From the NCBI RefSeq assembly GCF_000384475.1, contig NZ_ARWB01000001.1, forward strand, positions 4,330,123 through 4,394,122: a stretch of DNA of 64,000 nt. The letters run 5' to 3'. The translations under genes were made by a program, and so were the position numbers. Every line of letters begins with the position of its first letter. The stretch's first letter is position 1. The DNA comes from Methylopila sp. M107 (lineage in GTDB: Bacteria > Pseudomonadota > Alphaproteobacteria > Rhizobiales > Methylopilaceae). The notes beneath the pieces were generated by a model. The model saw only the letters and a list, made by a program, of their open reading frames with translations. It was not told where the DNA came from and ran no database searches. This document shows positions 1 through 8,791 of this stretch, in pieces.

Positions 1-33
1 TTTCGAGACGTTTTCGACCGAGACGCTCGCCAT
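1..33 (-). CDS. ABC transporter ATP-binding protein, first 11 codons (partial)
   Basis: An ATG at 33 on the minus strand opens a frame reading MASVSVENVSK that runs off the left edge. Such a start is typical of ABC ATPases. It lies 9 bases after the end of the ferric-iron permease gene, so it is most likely the FbpC-type ATPase of the same transporter. Only the N-terminus is visible, so no Walker motif can be checked. Confidence 0.6.
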   Translation of the reverse strand, partial: MASVSVENVSK

Positions 34-42
34 AAAACTCTT

Positions 43-1593
43 CTAGAGGTCGTGAAGCTCGAGGCTTTTGCGGGTGAACAGGTAGACCGGCAGCGCGGAA
101 AGCGCCACGAGCAGCGCCGCGAACGGCGCCGCGGCGGCATATTGCCCGTCATTGGCGCGCGACCAGACCTCTGTGGCGAGGGTCGTCACGCCGATCGGCG
201 CGAGCAGCAGCGTGGCGGTGAGCTCGCGCACGAGCTCCAGCGTCATCAGCGCGAGCGAGGCGCCGACGCCCGGCAGGATGTTCGGCAGGGTGACGGTGGC
301 GAAGGCCGCGACCGGCCCGCGCCCGAGGCTGCGCGCGACCTCCTCCAGACCCGGCGGCGCGAGCTCGACCGAGGCGCGCAGCGCCGACTGCGCGAGAGGC
401 AGGAACAGCACCGCATAGGCCATGAACAGCAGCGCCGTCGTCTGGTAGAGGCCGGGCGCGAACCGGATCGCGAACCAGGTGAGCGCCAGCGCGACCACGA
501 GGCCGGGCAGGCCGTGCACCACGTAAGGCAGCCGGTCGGCGAAGCGCGCGGTCGCGCCGCCATGGCGGGCGGCGGCCAGCACCAGCGGCAGCGCGAGCGC
601 GGTGACCACGATCGCGCCGGGCAGCGCGAGGCTGAGCGATCCCTGGATGGCGTCGCCGAGATCGGCGAGCCCGCGGCTGGTCGAGCGCCCGACCGCGAGC
701 CAGTAAACCAGCATGCCGGCCGGCACGCCGACGCCCAGCGCCGAGAGCGCGGAAAAGCCTGCGAGCGCGAAGGGCTTTGCGCGGCCGAGAGAGGCGAGCC
801 GCTGCGTCCGCCGTCCGCCGCGCCCCGAACGCGAGAAGCGCATGTCTCGCCTGAGCCACATCTCGCCGAACGCGGCCGGCAGCGTCAGGGCCATCAGCAC
901 AGCGGATTGCAGCGCGGCCGAGGCGCTGTCGAACTGCAGCTCGTAGGACGAGAAGATCGCGGTGGTGAAGGTCTGGACCCGCAGCAGGGCGAGCGCGCCG
1001 AATTCGGCGAGCATGTGCGAGAGCACGAGCAACGCGCCGGCCCCGAGCGCGGGCCACGCCTGCGGCAGCACCACGCCGAGGAAGGTGGCGAAGGGAGAAC
1101 GACCAAGAGAGCGCGAGACATCCTCATAGGCCGGGTCCATGCTGCGGAGCGCCGCTGCGACCGGCAGGTAGACCAGTGGGTAATGCGACAGCGACAGGAT
1201 CAGGATCGCCCCGCCCATGCCCTGGAACGCGACGTCGAGCGAGGCCCAGGCGAAGCTCGCGACGAAAGCCGGCACCGCGAGCGGCAGCGCGAGCAGAATG
1301 CGCCAGACCTTTCGGCCCGGAAGGTCCGAGCGCTCGACGCACCACGCCGCTGCGACCCCGACGATCGCGGAGATCACCGTCACCGAGAGCCCGAGCGCCA
1401 GCGTGTTGATCAAGAGTTCGAGGGTTCTCGGTCGCAGCAGTTCCTGCGCGACGCCGCCCGCGCCCGCGCCCCAGGCGCGCAACGCCACATAGGCGATCGG
1501 CAGGACGATCAGCAGGCAGGGGATCGCGGCCGCGAGCGCGAGCCAGAGCGGAGGCGGAAGCGCGCGGCGAGGCGCGACAGCGTGAACGCTCAA
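43..1593 (-). CDS. fbpB: Ferric iron ABC transporter permease (FbpB type)
   Basis: This 516-residue inner-membrane protein is the translocation channel of a binding-protein-dependent Fe(III) uptake system. It consists of two fused permease modules with about 12 hydrophobic segments. Each module carries an EAA-type loop that docks on the ATPase: EDVSRSLGRSP near residue 158 and EEVARSLGRGP near residue 420. The fused two-module layout and length match FbpB/SfuB. The start appears to be TTG at 1593; the nearest upstream ATG is in another frame. It lies between the binding-protein gene (1730-2749) and the ATPase start, giving the order fbpA-fbpB-fbpC. A palindromic repeat sits between fbpA and fbpB. 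A thiamine or other cation permease of the same family is a less likely alternative. Confidence 0.85.
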   Translation of the reverse strand: MSVHAVAPRRALPPPLWLALAAAIPCLLIVLPIAYVALRAWGAGAGGVAQELLRPRTLELLINTLALGLSVTVISAIVGVAAAWCVERSDLPGRKVWRILLALPLAVPAFVASFAWASLDVAFQGMGGAILILSLSHYPLVYLPVAAALRSMDPAYEDVSRSLGRSPFATFLGVVLPQAWPALGAGALLVLSHMLAEFGALALLRVQTFTTAIFSSYELQFDSASAALQSAVLMALTLPAAFGEMWLRRDMRFSRSGRGGRRTQRLASLGRAKPFALAGFSALSALGVGVPAGMLVYWLAVGRSTSRGLADLGDAIQGSLSLALPGAIVVTALALPLVLAAARHGGATARFADRLPYVVHGLPGLVVALALTWFAIRFAPGLYQTTALLFMAYAVLFLPLAQSALRASVELAPPGLEEVARSLGRGPVAAFATVTLPNILPGVGASLALMTLELVRELTATLLLAPIGVTTLATEVWSRANDGQYAAAAPFAALLVALSALPVYLFTRKSLELHDL

Positions 1594-1606
1594 GATGAAA
1601 ACTCAC

Positions 1607-1700
1607 CGTCATGTCCGCGACTTCGCGGGTATCCACGACTTGAGCGTCGAGTTCTGCGATCCCAGAAATTCGTGGATACGCGGGTCCGCCGGGCATGACG
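1607..1700. repeat. Intergenic palindromic repeat, CGTCATG...GCATGACG type
   Basis: A roughly 94-bp imperfect inverted repeat whose arms read CGTCATGTCCGCG and CCGCCGGGCATGACG, with an inner pair around GTATCCACGACTT and its complement. It is the same family as the copies at 11265, 31287, 40222 and 51117. It separates two genes of the iron transporter operon. Confidence 0.75.
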
Positions 1701-1729
1701 TTGCGGAAGGAGCTGATCGCGCATCGACA

Positions 1730-2749
1730 TCAAGCGAGCCCGGCCTCGCGCTGCAGCGACAGCGCCTCGACGGCGTCGCTGACGTCGTCGGGCGTCAGGT
1801 CCGGCGGGTCGAGTTCGGCGAGGGGCTTTAGCGGATAGGGCGAGGCGACGCCGGGGCGCACCGGATATTCCGCGACCGCCTCGACGATCGCCTTCTGACC
1901 CTCGTCGCCCGTCATGAAGGCGAGGAATTGCTGGGCGAGTTCAGGCTTGCGGCTCGACGCCAGCGCGCCCGCGGCCGACAGCGTCACCAGCGCGCCGGGG
2001 TCCTTGGCGCCGAGATAATGCAGCTGGCAGCGCATGTTTTCCGCGCCGATCTCGTCCGCGACCGCATACCAGTAGTAGCTGTTGACCAGCGCCGTCGCGA
2101 TCTCGCCGCGCTGCACCGCCTGAACGGCGGCGACATTGCCGTTGTAGATCCGGCCGTTGTCCTTCAGCCCCTTCAGCCATTCGAGCGCCGCGTCGCGGCC
2201 TTTCAGCTTGAGGATGGCGAGGGACTGGCTCTGGAATTCGCCGCTCGTCGGAACGTAGGCGACGCGGTCCTTGAAGGCGGGCGCAGCGTAGTCGAGCACC
2301 GAGCGCGGAAGCTCTTCGGGCTTCACCGCCTTGGCGTCGTAGGCGACGACCCGGCAGCGCGCCGTGACGCCGATCCACGACCCGTCGCGCGCCGCATAGG
2401 CCGGGGGGATCGGCTTCAGGGTGTCGGGCAGGACCGGGGCGAGAAGCTTGCGCTTGGCGAGGGTAACCACCGGCGCGGTCTCCTCGGAGAAGAACACGTC
2501 GGCGGGCGAAGCCGAACCTTCCTCAATGATCTGGTTCGCAAGCTGGGCGCTGCCGCCTTTGCGGATCGCGACGCGCACCCCGGTCGCGTTCATGAAGGCC
2601 TGCACGACGGCTGTCGCGGGCTCGGCGTGCTGGCCGTTGTAGAGCGTCAGCGTCTCGGCCGCGCGGGCTCGCGACGACCAGATCGCCGGAGCCGCAAGGC
2701 AAAACGCGGCGCCGGCGCGCAGCACGGACCGCCTGTCGCTGGATCGCAT
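1730..2749 (-). CDS. fbpA: Periplasmic ferric iron-binding protein (FbpA type)
   Basis: This is the extracytoplasmic solute-binding protein that delivers Fe(III) to the permease encoded downstream. The N-terminus starts MRSSDRRSVLRAG, a twin-arginine-like signal with a hydrophobic stretch ending near ARA, so Tat export is plausible. The mature part begins ETLTLYNGQH, the usual opening of the FbpA/FutA family. The segment NSYYWYA carries the paired tyrosines that ligate iron in FbpA proteins. I chose the ATG at 2749, giving 339 residues. The frame also extends 6 codons to a TTG at 2767, but those codons coincide with a candidate iron-regulatory palindrome. Neither start has a clear ribosome-binding site. 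Confidence 0.85.
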   Translation of the reverse strand: MRSSDRRSVLRAGAAFCLAAPAIWSSRARAAETLTLYNGQHAEPATAVVQAFMNATGVRVAIRKGGSAQLANQIIEEGSASPADVFFSEETAPVVTLAKRKLLAPVLPDTLKPIPPAYAARDGSWIGVTARCRVVAYDAKAVKPEELPRSVLDYAAPAFKDRVAYVPTSGEFQSQSLAILKLKGRDAALEWLKGLKDNGRIYNGNVAAVQAVQRGEIATALVNSYYWYAVADEIGAENMRCQLHYLGAKDPGALVTLSAAGALASSRKPELAQQFLAFMTGDEGQKAIVEAVAEYPVRPGVASPYPLKPLAELDPPDLTPDDVSDAVEALSLQREAGLA

Positions 2750-2764
2750 TAGAACTACTCTAAA
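2748..2764 (-). promoter_or_regulatory. Candidate Irr iron-control element (ICE box)
   Basis: On the minus strand the 17 bases read TTTAGAGTAGTTCTAAT, an inverted repeat with arms TTAGA/TCTAA. This closely matches the TTTAGAA-N3-TTCTAAA form I recall for the Irr-binding ICE motif of Rhizobiales. It overlaps the ATG of the ferric-iron binding protein by two bases, so a bound regulator would sit on the promoter or leader. The match is by eye. Confidence 0.55.
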
Positions 2765-2812
2765 CAACTGCAGATGTTGGCGGATTCGAGAAAGGACCTC
2801 GGGGCCTGCATG

Positions 2813-2827
2813 TCAATCGCCGATTGA
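2813..2827. promoter_or_regulatory. Perfect 15-bp palindrome upstream of the iron-binding protein gene
   Basis: The bases TCAATCGCCGATTGA form 7-base arms around a single C. The site lies about 65 bp upstream of the fbpA start and has no following T-run, so an operator is more likely than a terminator. No family can be assigned. Confidence 0.35.
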
Positions 2828-2871
2828 CCTGACGGCAATGACGCGACGACCGAGCCTCTCCGGCCTCCCGC

Positions 2872-3690
2872 TCAAAGCACCTCGGCCAGAAACGCCTTGA
2901 GCCGGCCGCGTTTCATGAGCGCGCCCATGACGTTGTGGCTGCGCACGCCCTTGACCGGGCGCACCACCCCGCCCCAGGCGGAAGCCATCGCGACGGCGGC
3001 CTCCCGGTCGGGATCGTTGGCGCCGCCGTGAACGAAGCAGAGCCCGGTCTTGCGCCGCAGCAGCGCCGCCCGCCAGCCGGGCCGGACCGATGTGGCGAGA
3101 AGGCGCTCGCCGCTCGCGCCGCACATCGAGACGCCGCGGCGCGCGCCGAGCCGCTTCGCCGCCACCACGGCCGGACCCCCGCCGCTGCTCACTCCGAACA
3201 CGGCGACGGACCGGTAGGCCCAAAGTCCGGTCTCGCGCCGGACATAGGCCAGCAGACCGTCGAGATCGTCGGCGAGGCCCCTGGCGCCGTCGAGGAACGA
3301 GCCGGCGTGCCTGATCAGCACGACGTCCCAGCAGCGGGCGTCGAGCGCCTGCAGGAAGATGTGCGTCGGAACCATCAGCCGCCGCGCAACGCCCGTGAAA
3401 GCGATCAGCAGACGTTTGCGGGGGCGCGCCTTCGTCGAGCCGCGGTAGATCGCGACGTGCTTGTGCAGTTCCGTCCGGACGAAAGGCTCCGGGGCCTCGA
3501 AAAGGGTCGGCGAGAGCGCCGCGAGATTGTCGAGCCATAAGCGGCTCGCCGGCGGCAGGTCTTCGGTCTCGGCGGCCTTGCGGATCGCCGCGATCTCCAT
3601 CGGCGCGAGCGTCGAGTCGAGGTCGATGTGCAGGCGGTTGAACTGGTTTTCGGTGCGGCAGGCGCGCGCCCGCGCCGGATAGTCGGTCAT
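2872..3690 (-). CDS. Alpha/beta-hydrolase-like protein, coupled to an acyl carrier protein
   Basis: This 272-residue protein looks like an alpha/beta-hydrolase. The segment FGVSSGGGP near residue 167 resembles a nucleophile elbow G-x-S-x-G, preceded by a beta strand (YRSVAVFG) and followed by a helix. A late histidine in RSHNVMG could complete the triad. No signal peptide or membrane segment is seen. Its ATG overlaps the stop of the upstream acyl carrier protein gene as ATGA, so the two are probably translationally coupled. The pairing suggests a thioesterase or acyl transferase acting on the carrier-bound acyl group; that is an inference. The specific family is not recognised. Confidence 0.55.
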   Translation of the reverse strand: MTDYPARARACRTENQFNRLHIDLDSTLAPMEIAAIRKAAETEDLPPASRLWLDNLAALSPTLFEAPEPFVRTELHKHVAIYRGSTKARPRKRLLIAFTGVARRLMVPTHIFLQALDARCWDVVLIRHAGSFLDGARGLADDLDGLLAYVRRETGLWAYRSVAVFGVSSGGGPAVVAAKRLGARRGVSMCGASGERLLATSVRPGWRAALLRRKTGLCFVHGGANDPDREAAVAMASAWGGVVRPVKGVRSHNVMGALMKRGRLKAFLAEVL

Positions 3691-3956
3691 CGGTTAAGAC
3701 GCGCCGCGAGCCATGCCTCGACGTCGTGGAGCGACCGCATGCCGGAGACGAGCGTGGGCGTCAGTTCAAGCCCGCTTTCGAGCTCGACCGAGATGCAGAA
3801 CTCCATCCAGCCGAGACTGTCGAAATCGAGCTTTTCGAACGGCACATCGGCGCCGGACGCGATGGCGCGGTCCAGGGCCTCGTCGGCCGGCGCATCGAAC
3901 TGTCCGGCGCGGACCGCGGCGGCCACGATCTCGCGGGGGTTCCGTGTCGTGCTCAT
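3687..3956 (-). CDS. Acyl carrier protein-like protein
   Basis: This 89-residue acidic protein has the carrier-protein pattern: FEKLDFDSLGWMEF near residue 42 holds the Asp-Ser-Leu motif whose serine would receive 4'-phosphopantetheine. The following helix ends in SLHDVEAWL, as in ACPs. I chose the ATG at 3956, which follows a GGGGGAG run about 12 bases upstream; the frame is open to 4025 but that extension does not look like ACP. It overlaps the downstream hydrolase-like gene by 4 bp. It is not near fatty-acid synthesis genes, so it is an orphan carrier for an unknown acyl or aminoacyl group. Confidence 0.7.
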   Translation of the reverse strand: MSTTRNPREIVAAAVRAGQFDAPADEALDRAIASGADVPFEKLDFDSLGWMEFCISVELESGLELTPTLVSGMRSLHDVEAWLAARLNR

Positions 3957-4040
3957 ACGCTCAGGGACGCTCCCCCTGTCGCGTCGTTTCGGTGGAAACC
4001 TGTCACAGCCGGGAAGGCCCGACAAGCCGCGCGGACATCC

Positions 4041-4529
4041 TCAGGCGGCGGTCGCCGGCTTGAACGTCAGCGCCACGCCGTTCATGCAGTAGCGGAGGCC
4101 CGTGGGCTTCGGGCCGTCCTCGAACACATGGCCGAGATGTCCGCCGCAGCGGGCGCAGTGGGTCTCCTGCCGCTCCATCCCGAAGGACGAATCGCGGCCC
4201 TGGCCGACCGCGCCGTCGAGCGGCGCCCAGAAACTCGGCCAGCCGGTGCCGCTGTCGAATTTGGTCTCGGAGGCGAACAGGTCCCGGTCGCACCCGGCGC
4301 AGGCGAATTTACCCTTGCGATGCTCCTCGTTCAGCGGGCTGGTGAAGGGTCGCTCGGTCGAGGCCTGCCGCAGCACCGCATATTGGCTGGGCGTCAGCCG
4401 CCGCTTCCATTCGGCGTCGCTGAGCTGGATCTCGAAGTTCCTGGCGGGCGCGGCGGCTGCGCTCCGCCCCAACAGGCTCGCGCCGCCGATCGCGGAGATG
4501 GCGCACAACACCGCGCGTTTCGAAAGCAT
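4041..4529 (-). CDS. msrB: Exported peptide-methionine (R)-S-oxide reductase
   Basis: MsrB reduces the R epimer of methionine sulfoxide in proteins. This 162-residue copy starts with an N-terminal signal (MLSKRAVLCAISAIGG... to about residue 27, ending AAAAPA), so it should act outside the cytoplasm. The core shows the two zinc-binding pairs CAGC and CARC, the GTGWPSFW substrate pocket and the catalytic cysteine in RYCMNG near the C-terminus. It stands alone between the ACP pair and a palindromic repeat. No MsrA or electron-donor partner is nearby. Confidence 0.93.
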   Translation of the reverse strand: MLSKRAVLCAISAIGGASLLGRSAAAAPARNFEIQLSDAEWKRRLTPSQYAVLRQASTERPFTSPLNEEHRKGKFACAGCDRDLFASETKFDSGTGWPSFWAPLDGAVGQGRDSSFGMERQETHCARCGGHLGHVFEDGPKPTGLRYCMNGVALTFKPATAA

Positions 4530-4636
4530 GACAGGTCCTTTCCCGTTCGTTCTGACCAGCAGTACGAACGAGCCGGCCTGTCGGTTACGGCCTCGCCCAG
4601 AGATCGCGGAGTTTTGACGTCGAAACCGACGCCATC

Positions 4637-4735
4637 CGTCACCCCGACCGGAGGGCCGGGGTCCAGAAACGCGGAGCGTTCAGAATATCCTGACAAGGCA
4701 TTGGTTCTGGATCCCGGGACGAGCCCGGGATGACG
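4637..4735. repeat. Intergenic palindromic repeat (CGTCACCCCG...CCCGGGATGACG)
   Basis: Two adjacent hairpins, GACCGGAGGGCCGGGGTC and ATCCCGGGACGAGCCCGGGAT, lie inside outer ends CGTCA and TGACG. It belongs to the same broad family as the elements at 9986, 17711 and 31436 and lies between msrB and tdm. Confidence 0.7.
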
Positions 4736-4762
4736 GCGATGTTCCTCGGCTCGCCGGGGAAT

Positions 4763-7018
4763 TTATGCTCTGACGCGCGATTTTGTCGGGTCGTAATGCG
4801 GGAAGCCGACCACAGTGGCGGCGATCCGCTTCTGCTGGCCGTCGAGCTTGCCGATCTCGAGCTTCGTCCCGAGCTCGGCGTAGGTCACGTCGAGGCGGGC
4901 GAGCGCGATGGTCTTGCCGAGGATCGGCGAGCGGGTCGCGCTGGTGACGACGCCGATCTGGGCGCGGCCGACATGGACGCAGTCGCCATGGCCGATCGCC
5001 TCGTTGCTCAGCACCTCCAGCCCCACGAGCTTCTTTGACGGCGTCTCGCGGCGGCGCTTCAGGGCCTCCGACCCGACGTAAGGGTCGGTCTTGTCCTTGG
5101 GGACGGAGAAGCCGATGCCTGCCTCGAAAGGGTCGGTCTGATCGCAGAACTCGTAGCCCGAGAAGGCGAGCCCCGCCTCGATGCGCACCATGTCGAGCGC
5201 GAGCAGGCCGAGCGGCTTGATGCCGTGCGGCTCGCCCGCCTGCATGATCGCGTCCCACACTTCCGTAGCGCGGCTCGGATGGCAGAACACCTCGTAACCG
5301 AGCTCGCCCGTATAGCCCGTGCGCGAGACCACGACCGGGATGCCCGAGAGCCTGCCGACCGTGAAGCGGAACCACTTCAGCTCGGCGACCGTCGGCTCGG
5401 CCGGCGGCGTCGCCACGATCCCGTCGAGGATCTCGCGGGATTTCGGACCCTGCACGCCGACATTGTGAAGCTGGTCGGTCGCGGTCTTCACCCAGACCTT
5501 CAGGCCATGCCTGGCCGCAAGCTCCCGCAGGTGGACGCCGCAATAATCCTCGCCGCAGATCCAGCGGAAATTGTCCTGGCCGATGCGGAACACGGTTCCG
5601 TCGTCGATCATGCCGCCGTGCTCGTAGCACATGGCGGTGTAGACCACCTGGTTGACGGCGAGCTTCTTCATGTCGCGCGTGACGGCGAGCTGCATCAGCG
5701 CTTCGGCGTCCGGGCCGATGACCTCGAACTTGCGCAGAGGCGACAGGTCCATGATGGCGGCGCGCTCGCGGCAGGCCCAGTATTCGGCGATGGGCCCCTC
5801 GTCCGAATAGCAGTCGGCGAGCCAGAAGCCGCGATACTCGACGAACTTTCGGGTGAGCGCGGCGGTGCGCGGATGAAAGCCGCTCTCGCGGGTGAGGCGA
5901 GGCTCTGAGTCTGGCGTCATGCGATGCGCGATCCCACGCGAGAAGTTTTCGGACGCGTCATAGACGCGGACATGGATGTCGGTCGGCGACCAGCCATTGG
6001 CCGGGTCGATGTCGTCGGTGCAGGAGGACGAGGCGCAGACGAGGTCGGTCAGCGCCCGGAGCAGCACGTAGTCGCCCGGACGCGACCACGGCTCGTCCAT
6101 GGTGATCTTGTCGTCGGCGCCGACGGTGGTGTTGTAGAAGAAGTTGATCGCAGGCCAGCCGGCCTTCGGCTTGATACCGTAGGGCTGAAGCGCGCGGTTG
6201 AAGTTGTCCGTGCAGTTATCGTGGCCCGGATAGCCCATGTCCTCGTAATATTTCGAGTTGCAGGCGAGCAGGAAGGCGTCGTGCCGGCCGACAGTGTCGC
6301 GCACGATCTCGACCAGCGGCTTCAGCCGCGCGTCGAAATATTTGGAATGGAGGCCCGGGCCGGGATTTGCGGTCGCCATCAGCGTGCGGGTCACGGTGGG
6401 GTCGAGGCCGAACTCCTCGCCCTGCGAGAGCGCGGCGGCGTCGAAGGCCAGGAAGTCGGAGCACTGGCGGCCGTCGACGTCGATGATCTGGATGTAGTCT
6501 CCGGCCTTCACGAGGTACGCCGAGGCGGTGGCGGCGTCGATGCGCAGGTCGAGCTTCGGCGATGCGAGCGGCGCAGGCGCGACGCCCTTGGCGGGCGCCG
6601 AGGTCTCGATCTCGATCTTGAGGTCGGTCGGCGGCGTCTGCTCGTCCGGCGCCATGGCGCCGCCTTCCGGGATCAGGGCCAGCGTGACGGGCGCCTTCGC
6701 CTCGAAGTCGACCGCCGCGCCCGGCGCGCCGTCTTCCGAGGCAATACGAAACCCTTCGAACCGCGCGGGATCGGCGCCGCGCGCGGCGAGCGCCGCGACC
6801 GCCGCCGAATGGCCCTCGGCGCCTTCCGCAAGGGGGGGAAGTGCGGCGGCGCCGAAGGCTCCTTCGGCCGAGGCGAGCAACAGGCCCGCCTGCTGGCCTT
6901 CCGGATCGACGATGCGGCAGCGGTCGCCCGCGGAAAGCTCGAAGACCACGGGCTCGCCGCCGCGCGCGACGAGTTTTGTCACGCGGGTCGGTTCTGAGTT
7001 CGGGCTGCGAGCATCCAT
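4763..7018 (-). CDS. tdm: Trimethylamine N-oxide demethylase (aldolase), DUF1989-GcvT fusion
   Basis: Tdm cleaves TMAO to dimethylamine and formaldehyde, with transfer of the one-carbon unit to tetrahydrofolate. This 751-residue protein has the two-part layout known for Tdm. An N-terminal DUF1989 domain (about residues 15-370) carries cysteines consistent with a zinc site: QCSDF near 185, HDNCTDN near 265 and CASSSC near 325. A C-terminal GcvT-like folate domain runs from about 385 to 751. The ATG at 7018 is the only reasonable start. It is the last gene of the minus-strand methylamine cluster, separated from tmm by a 370-bp repeat-filled gap. A generic aminomethyltransferase is the alternative, but the neighbouring tmm and dmm genes support Tdm. 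Confidence 0.88.
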   Translation of the reverse strand: MDARSPNSEPTRVTKLVARGGEPVVFELSAGDRCRIVDPEGQQAGLLLASAEGAFGAAALPPLAEGAEGHSAAVAALAARGADPARFEGFRIASEDGAPGAAVDFEAKAPVTLALIPEGGAMAPDEQTPPTDLKIEIETSAPAKGVAPAPLASPKLDLRIDAATASAYLVKAGDYIQIIDVDGRQCSDFLAFDAAALSQGEEFGLDPTVTRTLMATANPGPGLHSKYFDARLKPLVEIVRDTVGRHDAFLLACNSKYYEDMGYPGHDNCTDNFNRALQPYGIKPKAGWPAINFFYNTTVGADDKITMDEPWSRPGDYVLLRALTDLVCASSSCTDDIDPANGWSPTDIHVRVYDASENFSRGIAHRMTPDSEPRLTRESGFHPRTAALTRKFVEYRGFWLADCYSDEGPIAEYWACRERAAIMDLSPLRKFEVIGPDAEALMQLAVTRDMKKLAVNQVVYTAMCYEHGGMIDDGTVFRIGQDNFRWICGEDYCGVHLRELAARHGLKVWVKTATDQLHNVGVQGPKSREILDGIVATPPAEPTVAELKWFRFTVGRLSGIPVVVSRTGYTGELGYEVFCHPSRATEVWDAIMQAGEPHGIKPLGLLALDMVRIEAGLAFSGYEFCDQTDPFEAGIGFSVPKDKTDPYVGSEALKRRRETPSKKLVGLEVLSNEAIGHGDCVHVGRAQIGVVTSATRSPILGKTIALARLDVTYAELGTKLEIGKLDGQQKRIAATVVGFPHYDPTKSRVRA

Positions 7019-7073
7019 CGGGGTCTCCCGTTGAGCTTGGCGCCGGCCTCGAAAATCCGGCGCTACGTCGACG

Positions 7074-7287
7074 TCCCCCTCTCCCCTTGTGGGAGAGGGT
7101 AAGGGTGAGGGGTCGCTTCAGGATGAAGCGCGCGCGTGAACGTCGAGCGCCATCCTGAACCGACCCCTCATCCGACCGGCGCGTTCCACGCCGGCCACCT
7201 TCTCCCGCGCTGAAGTCGGATGTTTCCGGCTTCAGCCACTTTAAGTGCCTAACTCGGCAACTGCCGAGTTGGGCGGGGAGAAGGGAA
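7074..7287. repeat. Composite repeat with CCCCTCTCCCC / GGGAGAGGG arms
   Basis: The tmm-tdm gap holds C-rich and G-rich blocks (CCCCCTCTCCCCTTGTGGG, GAGGGTAAGGGTGAGGGG, then CGACCCCTCATCC and GGCGGGGAGAAGG). They form nested imperfect inverted repeats. It is the same kind as the elements at 11386, 27044, 44641, 44810 and 52777. Confidence 0.65.
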
Positions 7288-7295
7288 GGCCTCTT

Positions 7296-7382
7296 CGTCA
7301 TGGTCCGGCTCGACCGGACCATCCACATCGCCGTCGGGTTTGACCTCCGAGATGGGTCCTCCGGTCAAGCCGGAGGACGACG
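7296..7382. repeat. Intergenic palindromic repeat (CGTCATGGTCCGG...CCGGAGGACGACG)
   Basis: Two hairpins, TGGTCCGGCTCGACCGGACCA and TCCTCCGGTCAAGCCGGAGGA-like, lie between outer CGTC and GACG ends just after tmm. It closely resembles the element at 53824. Confidence 0.65.
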
Positions 7383-7387
7383 GCGCG

Positions 7388-8752
7388 CTACTCCGCCGCC
7401 TGGCTCGCCGGCTGGTTGAGGAACGCCTCGAGGCTGTCGTCGAGCGCCTCCATCCATGGCGTGTGGTGGACCGGCGCCATGTTGCCCGTCAGCGTCGAGG
7501 GATAGGAGCGGTTGCGGTAGGTGAGGATGCCCTCGGCCTTGTGGTGCTCCCACTCCTTGAAGAGCTTCGCGCACATGTCGACGTCGAGACGCGGATAGTC
7601 GGTCGCCTCGATCAACTCCCGGACATAGTCAGTCTGAAAGTCGATCATCTGGTCGGCGTTTTCGAGCGCCTCCTCGCGCGACATCCAGCCCTGCCAGTCC
7701 GCCTTCATCGTTGCGGGATCGGGCAGCGCGATGCGGCCGAGGATGACGTCGCGGGCGTACCAGGCCTGCGCGTCGAACATGTTGAAGGTGTAGAACTGGT
7801 CCTGAGCGCCGATGTAGATCAGCTTCGGATTACCCTCGTAGAACACGCCCTTGTAGAGGTTCGGCGGGAACAGCCGGTTGCGGGTCTTCAGGCGCAGCTC
7901 GTCCGACAGAAACGGGTAGTGGTTGAGATAGCCGGTGCAGAAGATGATGGCGTCGACGCCGTCGACAGAGCTGCCGTCCTTGAACGTGCAGGTGTTGCCG
8001 ACGACCTTGGTCAGCAGCGGCTTCTCCTCGAAGCCTTCTGGCCAGTCGAAGCCCATCGGGCGGGTGCGGTAGCTGAAGGTGACGCGCTTCGCGCCGTATT
8101 TGTGGCACTGGGTGCCGATGTCTTCGGCCGAATAGCTCGAGCCGATCATCACCACGTGTTTGCCGGCGAACTCGTCCGCGACGCGGAAGTCATGGGCGTG
8201 CATGACGCGCCCGAGGAACCTGTCGACGCCCTCGAAATACGGGATGTTCGGCGTTGAGAAGTGGCCGTTCGCCACGATGACGTAGTCGAACTCCTCCGAA
8301 AACACCCGGTCGCCGACAAGATCCTTCACGGTGACGGTGAACGTCTCGGTCTCGGCGTCGAATGTGACGCCCTTCACCGCGTGGCTGAACTTGCAGTATT
8401 TGCGGACGCCCGACTTCTCGACGCGGCCGGCGATATAGTCGTGCAGCACCGCGCGCGGCGGGTAGGACGGGATCGGCCGGCCAAAGTGCTCCTCGAAGCC
8501 GTAATCAGCGAATTCGAGGCACTCCTTCGGGCCGTTCGACCAGAGATAGCGGTACATCGAGCCGTGGACGGGCTCGCCGTATTCGTCGAGGCCGGTGCGC
8601 CAAGTGTAGTTCCACAAACCGCCCCAGTTCGACTGCTTCTCGTAGCAGACGACCTCGGGAACCTGCGCGCCCTTCTGGCGGGCGCTCTCGAAGGCGCGGA
8701 GCGCGGCGAGGCCGCTGGGGCCTGCGCCGATGACTGCGATGCGTTGTGTCAC
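7388..8752 (-). CDS. tmm: Trimethylamine monooxygenase (flavin-containing)
   Basis: Tmm oxidises trimethylamine to TMAO with NADPH and O2. The 454-residue protein has an N-terminal FAD-binding [10 protein letters not shown] (residues 8-17), the FMO signature [11 protein letters not shown] (F-x-G-x3-H-x3-F) near residue 178, an NADPH-binding [10 protein letters not shown] near 202, and a CTGY motif near 270. Length and motif order match bacterial Tmm. The ATG at 8752 is unambiguous. It is flanked by dmmD upstream (39 bp) and tdm downstream, which makes TMA the likely substrate among FMO possibilities. Confidence 0.93.
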   Translation of the reverse strand: MTQRIAVIGAGPSGLAALRAFESARQKGAQVPEVVCYEKQSNWGGLWNYTWRTGLDEYGEPVHGSMYRYLWSNGPKECLEFADYGFEEHFGRPIPSYPPRAVLHDYIAGRVEKSGVRKYCKFSHAVKGVTFDAETETFTVTVKDLVGDRVFSEEFDYVIVANGHFSTPNIPYFEGVDRFLGRVMHAHDFRVADEFAGKHVVMIGSSYSAEDIGTQCHKYGAKRVTFSYRTRPMGFDWPEGFEEKPLLTKVVGNTCTFKDGSSVDGVDAIIFCTGYLNHYPFLSDELRLKTRNRLFPPNLYKGVFYEGNPKLIYIGAQDQFYTFNMFDAQAWYARDVILGRIALPDPATMKADWQGWMSREEALENADQMIDFQTDYVRELIEATDYPRLDVDMCAKLFKEWEHHKAEGILTYRNRSYPSTLTGNMAPVHHTPWMEALDDSLEAFLNQPASQAAE

Positions 8753-8791
8753 GAAACCCTCCTCGGGTGAGATGCGTCGGGCTGTTGAAGG

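Noticed and set aside
52-1698. Long plus-strand open frame opposite the iron permease
   Set aside because: High GC content leaves long stop-free antisense frames; its Arg/Glu/Gln/His-rich composition is typical of a shadow.
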